The notes below the pieces were generated by a model. That model was not told where the DNA came from. It saw only the letters and a list, made by a program, of their open reading frames with translations, and ran no database searches. A stretch of DNA of 64,000 nt from Flavobacterium urumqiense (lineage in GTDB: Bacteria; Bacteroidota; Bacteroidia; Flavobacteriales; Flavobacteriaceae), in contig NZ_FNVP01000001.1 of assembly GCF_900108015.1 (NCBI RefSeq), positions 124,001 to 188,000 on the forward strand, in the 5' to 3' direction. Within the stretch, counting starts at the first letter, position 1. Every line of letters starts with the position of its first letter. This document shows positions 52,527-61,839 of this stretch, one piece after another. A program made the position numbers and the translations under genes.

Positions 52527-53627
52527 ATGTTAAAACAATTTTTTATCCTCTGTTCCGGAGCCGACAAAGAACTCCTTAAAGGCTGCTCCGAGGGGGAGCA
52601 AACCAAATATGTTGGTATTGGCGCCACCGTTTTCTTCACTGCCGTTATGGCTTTTATTGCCAGTGCTTATGCCCTTTTTACTGTTTTTGACAATGTCTAT
52701 CCTGCCCTACTTTTTGGATTAGTTTGGAGCTTACTTATCTTTAATCTGGATCGTTTTATTGTTTCCACCATTCGAAAAAGAGACAAATTTGGAAGTGAAT
52801 TTCTGCAGGCAACTCCCCGAATTATCTTGGCAGTTATTATTGCCATTGTGATTTCGAAACCATTGGAAATTAAAATCTTCGAAAAAGAAATTAATACTGT
52901 TTTACTGAAAGAGAAAAATGCCATGGCTTTGAACAACAAAAAAGATGTGACTAATTATTTCAAATCAGATTTAGATAAAAATAAAATCGAAATCGATAGT
53001 TTAAAATCGGACATCACTAAAAAAGAAAAGGAAGTAAATACGCTGTATGAAACCTATATCACTGAAGCCGAAGGAACCAAAGGCACCATGAAACTAGGCA
53101 AAGGACCTGTATTTAAAGAAAAAATCGCTAAACACAATCTAGCTTCTGCGGAATTGGATACCATTCGAAAAAACAACTTAGCAAAAATTGCTGAGAAGGA
53201 AAAAAAATCTCAAACACTTCAAGCCGATTTAGACAAAAAAGTCATCGAGACGCAACCTATAATTGATAGTTTTGACGGTTTAATGGCCCGAATAAATGCA
53301 TTAGACAAACTACCTTGGTTACCTTCTTTTTTTATAATGCTTTTGTTTTTAACAATCGAAACTTCTCCAATAATCGCCAAACTCCTGTCTCCAAAAGGAG
53401 AATACGATTTTAAGCTAGAAGATCTGGAAACGGCTATAAAAGCTACTTTGGAACAAGATAAATACCAACGAGGTTTATTGGTGAAAACGAGTGCTTCCAT
53501 GCATGATAAAGTCTATGAAGATATTTCACAGGATAAAAATCTATACGACTTACAGCGGAAGAAAGCGACTGAATTACTCGAATTACAAGCACATAATTTT
53601 GTAGAAAAACAGAAAAAGACTTTATAA
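52527..53627 (+). CDS. DUF4407 family membrane protein
   Basis: 366 residues. Three membrane helices near the N-terminus (about 30-55, 58-76, 95-113), with FNLDRFIVSTIRKRD in between as the family signature. Then a charged coiled-coil segment (about 130-250, many Lys and Glu), a fourth helix (about 262-283, FFIMLLFLTIETSPIIAKLL) and a helical tail. DUF4407 is common in Bacteroidota and of unknown role. The long coiled coil between membrane segments suggests a structural or mechanosensory part. Own promoter and terminator. Confidence 0.87.
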   Translation: MLKQFFILCSGADKELLKGCSEGEQTKYVGIGATVFFTAVMAFIASAYALFTVFDNVYPALLFGLVWSLLIFNLDRFIVSTIRKRDKFGSEFLQATPRIILAVIIAIVISKPLEIKIFEKEINTVLLKEKNAMALNNKKDVTNYFKSDLDKNKIEIDSLKSDITKKEKEVNTLYETYITEAEGTKGTMKLGKGPVFKEKIAKHNLASAELDTIRKNNLAKIAEKEKKSQTLQADLDKKVIETQPIIDSFDGLMARINALDKLPWLPSFFIMLLFLTIETSPIIAKLLSPKGEYDFKLEDLETAIKATLEQDKYQRGLLVKTSASMHDKVYEDISQDKNLYDLQRKKATELLELQAHNFVEKQKKTL

Positions 53628-53631
53628 TAGT

Positions 53632-53664
53632 AGAAAACCCGCCACTTGAAGTGTCGGGTTTTCT
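53632..53664 (+). terminator. Terminator of the DUF4407 gene
   Basis: Stem AGAAAACCCG, CACTT / AAGTG, CGGGTTTTCT with one C-T mismatch; A/T flanks allow action in both directions. Confidence 0.85.
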
Positions 53665-53709
53665 ATTTATTTCCTACTTTGTACTAGCTTAGCGCTTCTT
53701 GAGGTTCAA

Positions 53710-54420
53710 CTACATATGACTCAAAATTTCTTTTTTGTAAGCATCATATTCGCCTTGCAAAATCAATCCGTTATCTAGTAGTTTTTTATAATTCTGTAAT
53801 TTTTCAAAAAGCTCATCTTGTGACAATCCGCTTAGTCCATTTTCTTTTGGAGTCTCAGCCAGAGTGCTGAATTGCTCCTTTTCCATAGCAAAAACTGGCG
53901 GCGTAACTGGCATTATTTCAGCAAAACTGGTTACTTCTTCCGTTTCCATTTCTTCAATAATCTCAAATTCTTGAAATGGTTCAACTAAAACGTCCTCAAC
54001 GATCGTTGTATTTAATACAGCTCCATTTTTCAAAATATCCAATTGTTCTTTAGCATACGTAAAAATCTTTCTGGCTTGAATTTTAGGAATATAATCAATA
54101 GAAACCTCCATATTTGTTCGAGTTGTAAACGAAAACTCAGAACCTAGAATATTTTCTTTCACAAAAGTTCCTTCTATCTCGTCCCAAGTGTAATCAATAA
54201 AGTTCATAGAAAGACCCAGATTTTTTGGCTGGCAAATGATGATTCTTTTGTTTGTCAAGACAATGCTATCTGGCAAAACGGTAATTGCCGGTTTTTTTTG
54301 AACAGCTATATAACCGATTTCTTCATTTTTCATCAATAAATCACTTAATTTTGAAGCGATTTTTTCGATGGCTTTTGGATCTTGTTCTTCGTTTAAAAAC
54401 TTTTTAAATTGTTCTTTCAT
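53710..54420 (-). CDS. PH-domain protein with C-terminal SHOCT motif
   Basis: 236 residues, no signal peptide. Residues about 30-130 match a bacterial PH (YokE-like) domain: EEIGYIAVQKKPAITVLPDSIVLTNKRIII then FIDYTWDEIEGTFVKE. An acidic, Glu-rich linker (about 140-190) follows. The last 38 residues form a SHOCT motif (ELFEKLQNYKKLLDNGLI, EYDAYKKEIL), a short helical oligomerisation unit. Function unknown; such proteins are often cytoplasmic membrane-associated adaptors. Converges on the DUF4407 gene. Confidence 0.8.
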   Translation of the reverse strand: MKEQFKKFLNEEQDPKAIEKIASKLSDLLMKNEEIGYIAVQKKPAITVLPDSIVLTNKRIIICQPKNLGLSMNFIDYTWDEIEGTFVKENILGSEFSFTTRTNMEVSIDYIPKIQARKIFTYAKEQLDILKNGAVLNTTIVEDVLVEPFQEFEIIEEMETEEVTSFAEIMPVTPPVFAMEKEQFSTLAETPKENGLSGLSQDELFEKLQNYKKLLDNGLILQGEYDAYKKEILSHM

Positions 54421-54558
54421 TTTATGCTGAATTTATTTCAGTATGTGGTTATAATTTTTATTCTAATTTTCTTGGCAAAAGTAATGCCTAATTATCTAAT
54501 TTAATAATTTCGTTTTGCAATTTCTTTGTTAAACTTTTGAAAACCACATGGTATACAT

Positions 54559-54590
54559 AAAAAAAGAGACCATACAAATTGCATGACCTC
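54559..54590 (-). terminator. Intrinsic terminator of the REC-GT2 gene
   Basis: Minus strand: GAGGTCATGC ... GTATGGTCTC, pairing with several G-T pairs, then seven T. Confidence 0.7.
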
Positions 54591-54615
54591 CTTGACTTAC
54601 AATATTAAAGCCAAT

Positions 54616-55794
54616 TTATCTATAATGAATTGCTATTTGACCTATTTGAAAAATAATTTTAAAGGAATCCGTAAATGAAAGTTTTGATCCATCCATATGG
54701 ACCCATCTATTTAATGGTTTCTCACATACCAATTTCTTAGTTTCTTCCGCTCCATATATTTTTTTCATTCTCATAAAAATTTCTACATCAAACAACCATT
54801 TAGTCAAGAACTTTTTTTGGAATGTTTTTTCTATAACTTCTTTGCTCATGATTTTAGCCCCACACTGCGTGTCTTTAAAATCCATTTCTAAAGTTTTTCT
54901 AATAATAAAATTAATTGTCTTACTAATAATGGCTCTTGCAGATTCCTTTGCAATATCTGCTCCCATTCTGTTAATTCGTGAGCCACTCACAATTTTATAA
55001 TTTGAATTAGATATCGTCTGTACTAAATCATCAAAGTCCTCAAAATTAGTTGACAGATCAGCATCCAAAAAACCTATATAATCAAATTGGGTTTGTTTTG
55101 CTAAATGCAACATTCCCAATCTTACGGCTTCAGCTTTTCCTCCATTTTTTTCGCAATCATAAATACTAATATAATCTTCTTTTCCTTTACGCAACTCTTG
55201 CAAAACTTCTAGCGTCTTATCTTTACTGCCATCATTTACAAAACACAAATGATACCCTAAATTTTTATGGACAAATTTTTTAAATTCATCACCTGATAAT
55301 CTTGATTCTTCATTATAACAAGGGATTACAACTCCTATGCAATTGTTTTGAATTAATCTATTATTATTGTCAACGGAACTTTCTTTACGTACACCAATCA
55401 ATCTTTTGACCCTTGCCCCTATTTCATTAAGACTTAAAGGTTTTTTCATATAATCTGAAACCCCTAAATCAAATCCTTTTAAAATCACTTCTTCATCGTT
55501 ATTACCTGACAAAATCATAACGGGAATATCATGTTTTTTAATCACTTTTATATATTTGACAATTTCTAAACCAGCTGCTTTCGCATTATTATCAATTGTC
55601 TGATCAGCTTCACATACACTATTAAATACGGGCATATTAATATCGGCAATAACCAGATTTGGTAAAAATTCATCATATTTGGCGATAGCATCAAAAACAT
55701 TGTTAGAGCTTCTTACTTCATAACCCAAATCTGTCAAACATTTTTCTAACGAAAGCAAAACTAATTCTTGGTCATCTACAATAAGTATTTTCAT
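54616..55794 (-). CDS. Response-regulator receiver fused to a GT2 polyprenyl-phosphate sugar transferase
   Basis: 392 residues in two parts. Residues 1-132 are a receiver: Asp7/Asp8, phospho-acceptor Asp51 (LVIADINMP), Ser96 and Lys118 (MKKPLS). It has an extra loop of about 20 residues (VFNSVCEADQTIDNNAKAAG) after the phosphorylation site. Residues 150-392 are a GT-A glycosyltransferase of the dolichyl-phosphate-glucose-synthase (ALG5-like) kind: VVIPCYNEESRLS, FVNDGSKDKTLEVL, CEKNGGKAEAVRLGM, FLDADLSTN (metal-binding DAD, 244-246), DTQCGAKIM. No clear membrane segment. Predicted to load a sugar on a polyprenyl phosphate under phosphorylation control. Divergent from the GT-C operon at 55933. 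Confidence 0.88.
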   Translation of the reverse strand: MKILIVDDQELVLLSLEKCLTDLGYEVRSSNNVFDAIAKYDEFLPNLVIADINMPVFNSVCEADQTIDNNAKAAGLEIVKYIKVIKKHDIPVMILSGNNDEEVILKGFDLGVSDYMKKPLSLNEIGARVKRLIGVRKESSVDNNNRLIQNNCIGVVIPCYNEESRLSGDEFKKFVHKNLGYHLCFVNDGSKDKTLEVLQELRKGKEDYISIYDCEKNGGKAEAVRLGMLHLAKQTQFDYIGFLDADLSTNFEDFDDLVQTISNSNYKIVSGSRINRMGADIAKESARAIISKTINFIIRKTLEMDFKDTQCGAKIMSKEVIEKTFQKKFLTKWLFDVEIFMRMKKIYGAEETKKLVCEKPLNRWVHMDGSKLSFTDSFKIIFQIGQIAIHYR

Positions 55795-55870
55795 TACTTT
55801 ATGATTTTATAATATTAATATGGAACAAATATATTTTCCTTTTTTAATTTATTTATAAATATTAGACCAA

Positions 55871-55878
55871 TGACGTCA
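55871..55878. promoter_or_regulatory. Palindrome TGACGTCA between the divergent glycan genes
   Basis: Perfect 8-bp palindrome near the middle of the 138-bp divergent region between REC-GT2 and the GT-C-like gene. Possible operator; no other copy noticed in intergenic DNA of the window. Confidence 0.3.
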
Positions 55879-55932
55879 AATGTATAGATGAATGGATAAA
55901 ATAATATGAGCATTTAAAATTTAACGAACATA

Positions 55933-58900
55933 TTGTTAATTCCCTATATTTACAAAATTGATAATAATAAATTTTTAGTGAAAGAAGAATCTAATAAATA
56001 TTTAATCGCAGCTATTTTAATAGGACTTGTATTTCACTCTAGCGCAATCTTTTTTACTTTAGAAAATACTTATGATGCTTTGATTCATTTGTTTTTTGCT
56101 AATCATTATGCTTATAGCTGGTTTGAACCTTGGAATTACAGTTGGTATACCGGTTTTACGGTAATGGGTTATCCCCCATTGGTTCATCAATGCATTGGTA
56201 TTTTATCATTAATTGGTGGATTAAAATTTGGATTATTCTCGATAGCCATAATTGGAATTCTGTTATTTATCACTGGAACCTATCGCTTTTCTTTGCTTAT
56301 GACAGGCAACAGAACAGTTGCGGGATACACGGCACTTTTAGCCGTTTTTTCTTCTTCATTTGTAGAAACACTTCATATTTTTGGGCAATTACCCAGTATT
56401 ATTGGAATTTCTGTTTTAATGCATTCGATGCCAGAAATTTATCTTTGGATTAAAACCGGCAAATACAAATACTTTTTTTCTTCAATATCATTATTAGCTG
56501 TAACCATCTGTTCACATCACGTAACGCCGATTTTCGGGATGATTTTTTTCATTTTCCCGCTAATAGGAATGGCCATTATGGATACTTCCCGAGAAAAAGT
56601 AACAAACAACAAAGAGGTAACTTTTAAAATTTTCTTTCAATCGTTCCTTTCCTTGTTAAAAAGAATCATACTATTTGGTGCCACATCTGTATTTCTTATC
56701 GTCTTTTGTATTTTACCGTATTGGATCAACTCAAAGAAAAATCCAATCACACAAGTCCCTATCCCACACGGAAGCAGGGATAATTTTATCGAAGTAACTT
56801 CCTCCGGACTAATGTTCTTTTTAATTCCATGGGGCATTTTACTATTCTTTTTACCTTATATTTTATACAGATATTACAGCAAACGATATTTATTTTTTGG
56901 TTTATCGATAACCTTATTAATAATCTTAGGAACCGGAGGCACTACTCCTATTCCGTTAATGGTTTTGGGGAAAAATGCATTTAATATCCTTACATTGGAC
57001 CGATTCACACTATGGGCATCTATAATGAGTTTACCCATGTTTGGAGAGTTTGTATATCGATTTGTTGAAGGTGATTTAAAGGTGGCGATACAAAACCGAT
57101 TTGGGTCCGTGTACTATAAAATTTTAGCTGGATTAATGGCAGGTGCCTTTTTATTAATGGCAGTTCTCACCATTACAATTGGATATTTCAGACCATTTCA
57201 GCCACAAAAAATAAACACATTACCCATAATTAATTTCCTAAATGAGGATCAGCACGATCAATGGCGTTATTTACCGCTGGGTTTTGGCGATCAAATGGCA
57301 ACTTTATCGTACCAAACTAAGGCTCTTACAGTGGATGGCGACTACCACTCTGCCCGTAGGCTTCCTGAATTGACTTCTAGATCAGTAGAACGATTAGAAA
57401 ATTCAAAATTTAGAGGCGTGGAAGGAATTGGCTCTTTACAACAATTCCTTACCGTTCCTGAAAAATACAATTTGAAATATGTTTTTTCGAATGATAAATT
57501 TTATGATCCTATTTTATATTTCTGTGGCTGGCATCGATTAACACTGCTTGAAAATGGAATTGTGGTATGGGAAAAGCTAAATATTCTACCGTTATCTAAA
57601 ATCCTCCCCATGGAGGATGTACCGGTTTACCAAAAATTAATGTGGGGAATTATTCCCTTATTATCGGTGCTAATTGCATTTGTACTGAACATTCAAATGA
57701 TTTTGTATCAAGCACTAAAATTAAAACCAGCGTCTTCTCCTGTTTTCTTTAATTTTAAAGTTTCATATACAGCCTTTTCAAGAAGATTAATTATAATTTT
57801 ACACGTCTGGGCTGTTATTTTACTTCTAATTATTGCGAGTTTCGTTTATAAATTATACCTCAATAATGCCACTCAAATAAGTCCAAAAAATGTCGTTAGA
57901 TCCTACTACGATGCTATTGATTTCAAAGAATTTGAAAAAGCGTATTCTTTTATGAATCCGCAAAGCAAATTATCAATTTCTCAATTTATGTTGGAAACTT
58001 CGGTTGCTGATGGTATATTGAATTCCTATGCTAAACTAGATGCTATTGACATTACTATTTTACACCAAACAAAAGACAGAGCTAGAGTATTGGTACAAAC
58101 AAAATGGATAACTCCGCTCGAAATTATAGCCAAAAAATACACTCATAATTTGGCAAAAGCAAATGGAAAATGGTTTATTAACCCAGTACACCTTGATTTA
58201 GATATTCCGCCGGATCAGTTTGTTACGACTAATGGAACGGGATTTTTTAAGCATGGCCGAAGAGTAATTTCGACCCAGCAAACTTATCACGATGATGAAT
58301 TAAAACAACCCGTACTTGAAATTCTTTCGGCAAAACTTATCAAAATCAATAACGAATATATGATAATAGGCGAAGTTCAAAACGTAGATAATTTTCCTGC
58401 AGATGTAACATTGAAAGCAACTTTGTATGACAAAAACAATAAAAAACTAGCTTCACATAATGCTAAATATGTTATAAAACACAAATTAATGCCAAAAGAA
58501 ATCACTAGTTTCAAAGTGAATTTTGAAGACATTGCTTGGCTAAAAAACACAGATGTAAAACCCACAACTTTTAATCCCAATGAATTTACCCCCTTAGAAA
58601 TCATTAAAATTCCAGCAACATTTGATATTCAATGTGCCGGAAATATTGCCATCACTGATCTATATTCGCAAGTTGGATTATCCGATTTAGAAATTACCAA
58701 AAACCATTTAAAAGGGACATTATTTAATTTTGGAATCCAGGAAGTAACTATTCCGGAATTATTAATTTCGTATTTTGACAGTACTAAAAATTTACTTTAT
58801 GTGGACCACTTCTTTGTGCGAGCGGGAATAAGGGTGCAGAGAAAACAATATTTTGACTATACTTTTATGGATTTAACCAAAATAAAACTTTTACAATCCT

Positions 58901-59067
58901 CTTTGCAAAATTGCTTTGTAAACGGATTATCAAACGAATCAATTGGTAAGGAGGTAGTCCCAAATAGAAATAACAACAGTGAAAAAGAACAATTACAAAA
59001 GGTAAAAGGTAAAGGTTATGATTTTATCAAAATAGAAATTAACAATTATATTGGAAATCCACGATAA
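55933..59067 (+). CDS. Large GT-C-like membrane protein with NTF2-like and beta-sandwich C-terminal domains
   Basis: 1044 residues from a TTG at 55933. A GTG at 55978 is an alternative start, because TATATTTA at about 55955 could be a promoter element. Residues 20-420 carry about 12 membrane helices in the style of GT-C glycosyltransferases and 6-pyruvoyl-tetrahydropterin-synthase-related membrane proteins: TLENTYDALIHLFFANHYA has the acidic first loop, and FTVMGYPPLVH and SHHVTPIFGMIFF follow. A periplasmic stretch (420-555), helices near 565-590 and 620-645, an NTF2-like domain (about 655-770: SPKNVVRSYYDAIDFKEFEKAYSF) and a beta-sandwich tail complete it. Overlaps the next gene by 1 bp. 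Likely moves a lipid-linked sugar onto a surface acceptor; that is inference. Confidence 0.75.
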   Translation: MLIPYIYKIDNNKFLVKEESNKYLIAAILIGLVFHSSAIFFTLENTYDALIHLFFANHYAYSWFEPWNYSWYTGFTVMGYPPLVHQCIGILSLIGGLKFGLFSIAIIGILLFITGTYRFSLLMTGNRTVAGYTALLAVFSSSFVETLHIFGQLPSIIGISVLMHSMPEIYLWIKTGKYKYFFSSISLLAVTICSHHVTPIFGMIFFIFPLIGMAIMDTSREKVTNNKEVTFKIFFQSFLSLLKRIILFGATSVFLIVFCILPYWINSKKNPITQVPIPHGSRDNFIEVTSSGLMFFLIPWGILLFFLPYILYRYYSKRYLFFGLSITLLIILGTGGTTPIPLMVLGKNAFNILTLDRFTLWASIMSLPMFGEFVYRFVEGDLKVAIQNRFGSVYYKILAGLMAGAFLLMAVLTITIGYFRPFQPQKINTLPIINFLNEDQHDQWRYLPLGFGDQMATLSYQTKALTVDGDYHSARRLPELTSRSVERLENSKFRGVEGIGSLQQFLTVPEKYNLKYVFSNDKFYDPILYFCGWHRLTLLENGIVVWEKLNILPLSKILPMEDVPVYQKLMWGIIPLLSVLIAFVLNIQMILYQALKLKPASSPVFFNFKVSYTAFSRRLIIILHVWAVILLLIIASFVYKLYLNNATQISPKNVVRSYYDAIDFKEFEKAYSFMNPQSKLSISQFMLETSVADGILNSYAKLDAIDITILHQTKDRARVLVQTKWITPLEIIAKKYTHNLAKANGKWFINPVHLDLDIPPDQFVTTNGTGFFKHGRRVISTQQTYHDDELKQPVLEILSAKLIKINNEYMIIGEVQNVDNFPADVTLKATLYDKNNKKLASHNAKYVIKHKLMPKEITSFKVNFEDIAWLKNTDVKPTTFNPNEFTPLEIIKIPATFDIQCAGNIAITDLYSQVGLSDLEITKNHLKGTLFNFGIQEVTIPELLISYFDSTKNLLYVDHFFVRAGIRVQRKQYFDYTFMDLTKIKLLQSSLQNCFVNGLSNESIGKEVVPNRNNNSEKEQLQKVKGKGYDFIKIEINNYIGNPR

Positions 59068-60302
59068 TGAGAAAAGTAGTTTACATCATCTTTTTAATGT
59101 CAATCGTCCTTCTTGTGGCATTTGGCACTTCACTGGAAACAACAAAAAAAGCAAATTTCATACTGGATACAAAAACTAAATTTTTTGTTGCAGGAAAGGA
59201 GGTGAAAATTCAGTTTACATCTAATTTACAAGCCACCGTCCCGCAGCTTTACATCGTTCATTCCTATGGCAAAACTTTAATACAAGGAACTAATAAAAAT
59301 GGCAAACTGACATTTAAGCTACCACAAATTTACTCTAATAAAACTGGCATTGTATCCTGGTTTTTAATTTTTAATGAAGAAATAGTAACACAAGGTGTTT
59401 TTGAAATCACACCCAATAGAAACAAACAAACTAAAATTGAAAATTATTTAGGGCCTCGAAGTATTCTAGCGGGTGGAAAACAATCTACGATGATGGTAGC
59501 CGTTCCAACGGATGGACTTGACAATCCAGTTATAGAAAATACGCCAGTACTAATCAAAAATCAATTTTTCAATAACATTACAATTGATGCCAGAAAAACC
59601 AAAAATTTCATTGCTTGGAAAAATATATTCTCTGATAGACAGATTGGCAAAATTTTATTTTCAACAGAATGCAAAAACATAGTTACAAAAGAAATCGACA
59701 CAGAAGTCTGCCCTAATATTGCCTCTAATTTCAGCATCCATTTTACACGGAATCACGAATTTGCAGATGGTAATCAAATCACAACTTTATCAACATCAAT
59801 AATTAAGGACCAATTTGACAATATCGTCAGCGATGGTACTTTAGTCACTTTTATTATTATTAATCAAAAAAGTACAATCTTAAAGACTTTTGGAACAACA
59901 ATAAAAGGAATTGCAACAGGTCAATTATTACATCCTGATCATCCCGATTTGTACACCGTAAAAGGGTATATCACTGGGATTTCAGAGAGTAACTCTTTGT
60001 TTATTAATTACAAACCCATATTATCCGCATTCAATTTTACGTTTTCTGATCAAAACAGAACAATTACTGTAGGTCCATTAAAAAGTTTTATGAATCAACT
60101 AGTTCCTGATGGAATAAAAGTTACTGTAAAAATCATTCACGAAAACAAATTAGTCGCCACTTTACAAGAAGATTCATCAAACGGAATTACAACTTTTCAC
60201 ATTTTGGCTGATTTTTACAAAGCAAAAAATTATCGTTTTGAAATTACTACTTTAGGCATTACTCAAAAATCACAATTAAAATACTATGACCTTAATCAAT
60301 AA
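59067..60302 (+). CDS. Secreted/anchored beta-sandwich protein, Ig-like repeats, unrecognised
   Basis: 411 residues. An uncleaved anchor or signal peptide at 1-22 (VVYIIFLMSIVLLVAFGTSLE) is followed only by beta-rich sequence. Motifs such as FVAGKEVKIQFTSN, GKLTFKLPQIYSNKTG, DGNQITTLSTSIIKDQFDN and DGTLVTFII resemble Ig-like (invasin/Big1-type) domains in tandem, about three or four copies. No catalytic motif is seen. It shares 1 bp with the upstream gene and 17 bp with the downstream one, so all three are one translation-coupled operon. Probably a periplasmic partner of the two membrane enzymes. Confidence 0.65.
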   Translation: MRKVVYIIFLMSIVLLVAFGTSLETTKKANFILDTKTKFFVAGKEVKIQFTSNLQATVPQLYIVHSYGKTLIQGTNKNGKLTFKLPQIYSNKTGIVSWFLIFNEEIVTQGVFEITPNRNKQTKIENYLGPRSILAGGKQSTMMVAVPTDGLDNPVIENTPVLIKNQFFNNITIDARKTKNFIAWKNIFSDRQIGKILFSTECKNIVTKEIDTEVCPNIASNFSIHFTRNHEFADGNQITTLSTSIIKDQFDNIVSDGTLVTFIIINQKSTILKTFGTTIKGIATGQLLHPDHPDLYTVKGYITGISESNSLFINYKPILSAFNFTFSDQNRTITVGPLKSFMNQLVPDGIKVTVKIIHENKLVATLQEDSSNGITTFHILADFYKAKNYRFEITTLGITQKSQLKYYDLNQ

Positions 60303-61839
60303 TAAAAATATTACTCGGGCAGTTCTCATCTTATCCTTTATTCTTATAAATGTTTTATTGCTCTTGGGCATTAGTAAAGTGCTTGATTTTCTTAATTCTG
60401 GCGCTGACAGAAGCTCTATGCTGCATTTAGAAAAAGAAACCTTTAATACCTATTTACCAAAAGTAGTTTGGGAAAGAAGCGAGAATCCTGGCAGAATTAT
60501 GGAGCTTAACACCTTAAAAAAAATCGAAAAAGACTATCTTTTTTCGTGGTACGTTAAAAACAAATCGCTGCAAGAAAATTCAAAGTCAGGAATAGCCGAT
60601 TATTACACCCAAAACACACGTCAAAATTTATATAATACCTTAAAATATAATATCAAAAATGAAATTACGATTGAAAGTACCACTTTAAAACACAATCCAA
60701 AATTAGATTTTTATAGTGCTGATGGCCAATTAGTAGTTTTCACCGATAAAAATGTAGTTGAATTTCAAAAAATTTATCAAAAGAAAAAACTCATTGCTGC
60801 AGTTCAGGATACGGCCACTTATAAAGTGATGATGTTATTTGAAGATGGTTTTTGGAGAGTACGCCATCTACAAAAAATAGAGAAAACAATATTTTCCTCG
60901 GATACGACAAAATCAAATCCCGTGTTTAAAGTCAAAGGAGATAAAATCACGACGAACAATTTAAATTTTACAATCAAAGGGATTAATTATTATCCAAAAA
61001 ATTCAGCTTGGGACACTTTTGGAAATTCTTTTAATATAGATATTATTAGCAAAGATTTTGATATTATAAAAAATGCAAAACTTAATACTGTTCGGATTTT
61101 TATTCAATATGAAGATTTTGGGAAAGCTGACGTCAAACAAGAAAAAATAGATAAACTCAAAAAAATATTGGACTTAGCCACGAGTAAAAACCTTTTTGTT
61201 ATAGTTACTCTTTTTGATTTTTATAGTGATTATACACTAGAGAATTGGACATTAACACATCGTCATGCAGAAAAAATTGTTTCCTCATTTAAAGACCATA
61301 AAGCTATTTTAGCATGGGATTTAAAGAATGAACCCAATTTAGATTTTGAAAATAGAGACAAAAACAATGTCCTTAACTGGCTGGAACAGATGATTACTGT
61401 TGTTAAAGAAAGTGACCCCAATCATTTAGTGACTATTGGCTGGTCAAATTCTACAGAAGCAACGCATTTAGCAAACAAAGTTGATTTTGTTTCCTATCAC
61501 TTTTACAATGCAATTGAAGATCTTGAAAAAGAGACTAAGACTTTTGAGCAAATTACCAAAAAGCCCATTGTAATCGAAGAATTTGGAGTTCCATCATACA
61601 AAGGGATATGGAACTTAAACGGTGCTAATGAAGAAGAGCAAGCTCAATATCATAAAAAAATGCAAGAATTATTCAAAAAGAATAACTTTGCATTTATGTC
61701 TTGGACTTTATATGACTTTCCTCACGTTCCGGATCAAGTTGCCGGTAAATGGCCTTGGCAAAAGAAAAGACAAAAAAGGTTTGGATTTATTAATGTTAAT
61801 GGAGGTAAAAAACCTTCCTTTTTGTACATTAACCATTAA
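60286..61839 (+). CDS. Membrane-anchored NTF2-like plus GH5-type glycosidase
   Basis: 517 residues. One N-terminal membrane helix (about 11-35), an NTF2-like domain (about 70-200: LKKIEKDYLFSWYVKNKSLQ, FEDGFWRVRHLQK), then a TIM barrel of clan GH-A (about 225-515). Key residues: acid/base Glu349 in DLKNEPN and nucleophile Glu432 in VIEEFGVPS, with NYYPKNSAWDTFG, LNTVRIFIQYEDF and SYHFYNA around them. GH5 mannanase/cellulase-like is the best family call; GH2-type barrels are an alternative. Held in the inner membrane facing the periplasm. The 3' end overlaps the leftward GT4 gene by 11 bp. Confidence 0.8.
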   Translation: MTLINNKNITRAVLILSFILINVLLLLGISKVLDFLNSGADRSSMLHLEKETFNTYLPKVVWERSENPGRIMELNTLKKIEKDYLFSWYVKNKSLQENSKSGIADYYTQNTRQNLYNTLKYNIKNEITIESTTLKHNPKLDFYSADGQLVVFTDKNVVEFQKIYQKKKLIAAVQDTATYKVMMLFEDGFWRVRHLQKIEKTIFSSDTTKSNPVFKVKGDKITTNNLNFTIKGINYYPKNSAWDTFGNSFNIDIISKDFDIIKNAKLNTVRIFIQYEDFGKADVKQEKIDKLKKILDLATSKNLFVIVTLFDFYSDYTLENWTLTHRHAEKIVSSFKDHKAILAWDLKNEPNLDFENRDKNNVLNWLEQMITVVKESDPNHLVTIGWSNSTEATHLANKVDFVSYHFYNAIEDLEKETKTFEQITKKPIVIEEFGVPSYKGIWNLNGANEEEQAQYHKKMQELFKKNNFAFMSWTLYDFPHVPDQVAGKWPWQKKRQKRFGFINVNGGKKPSFLYINH

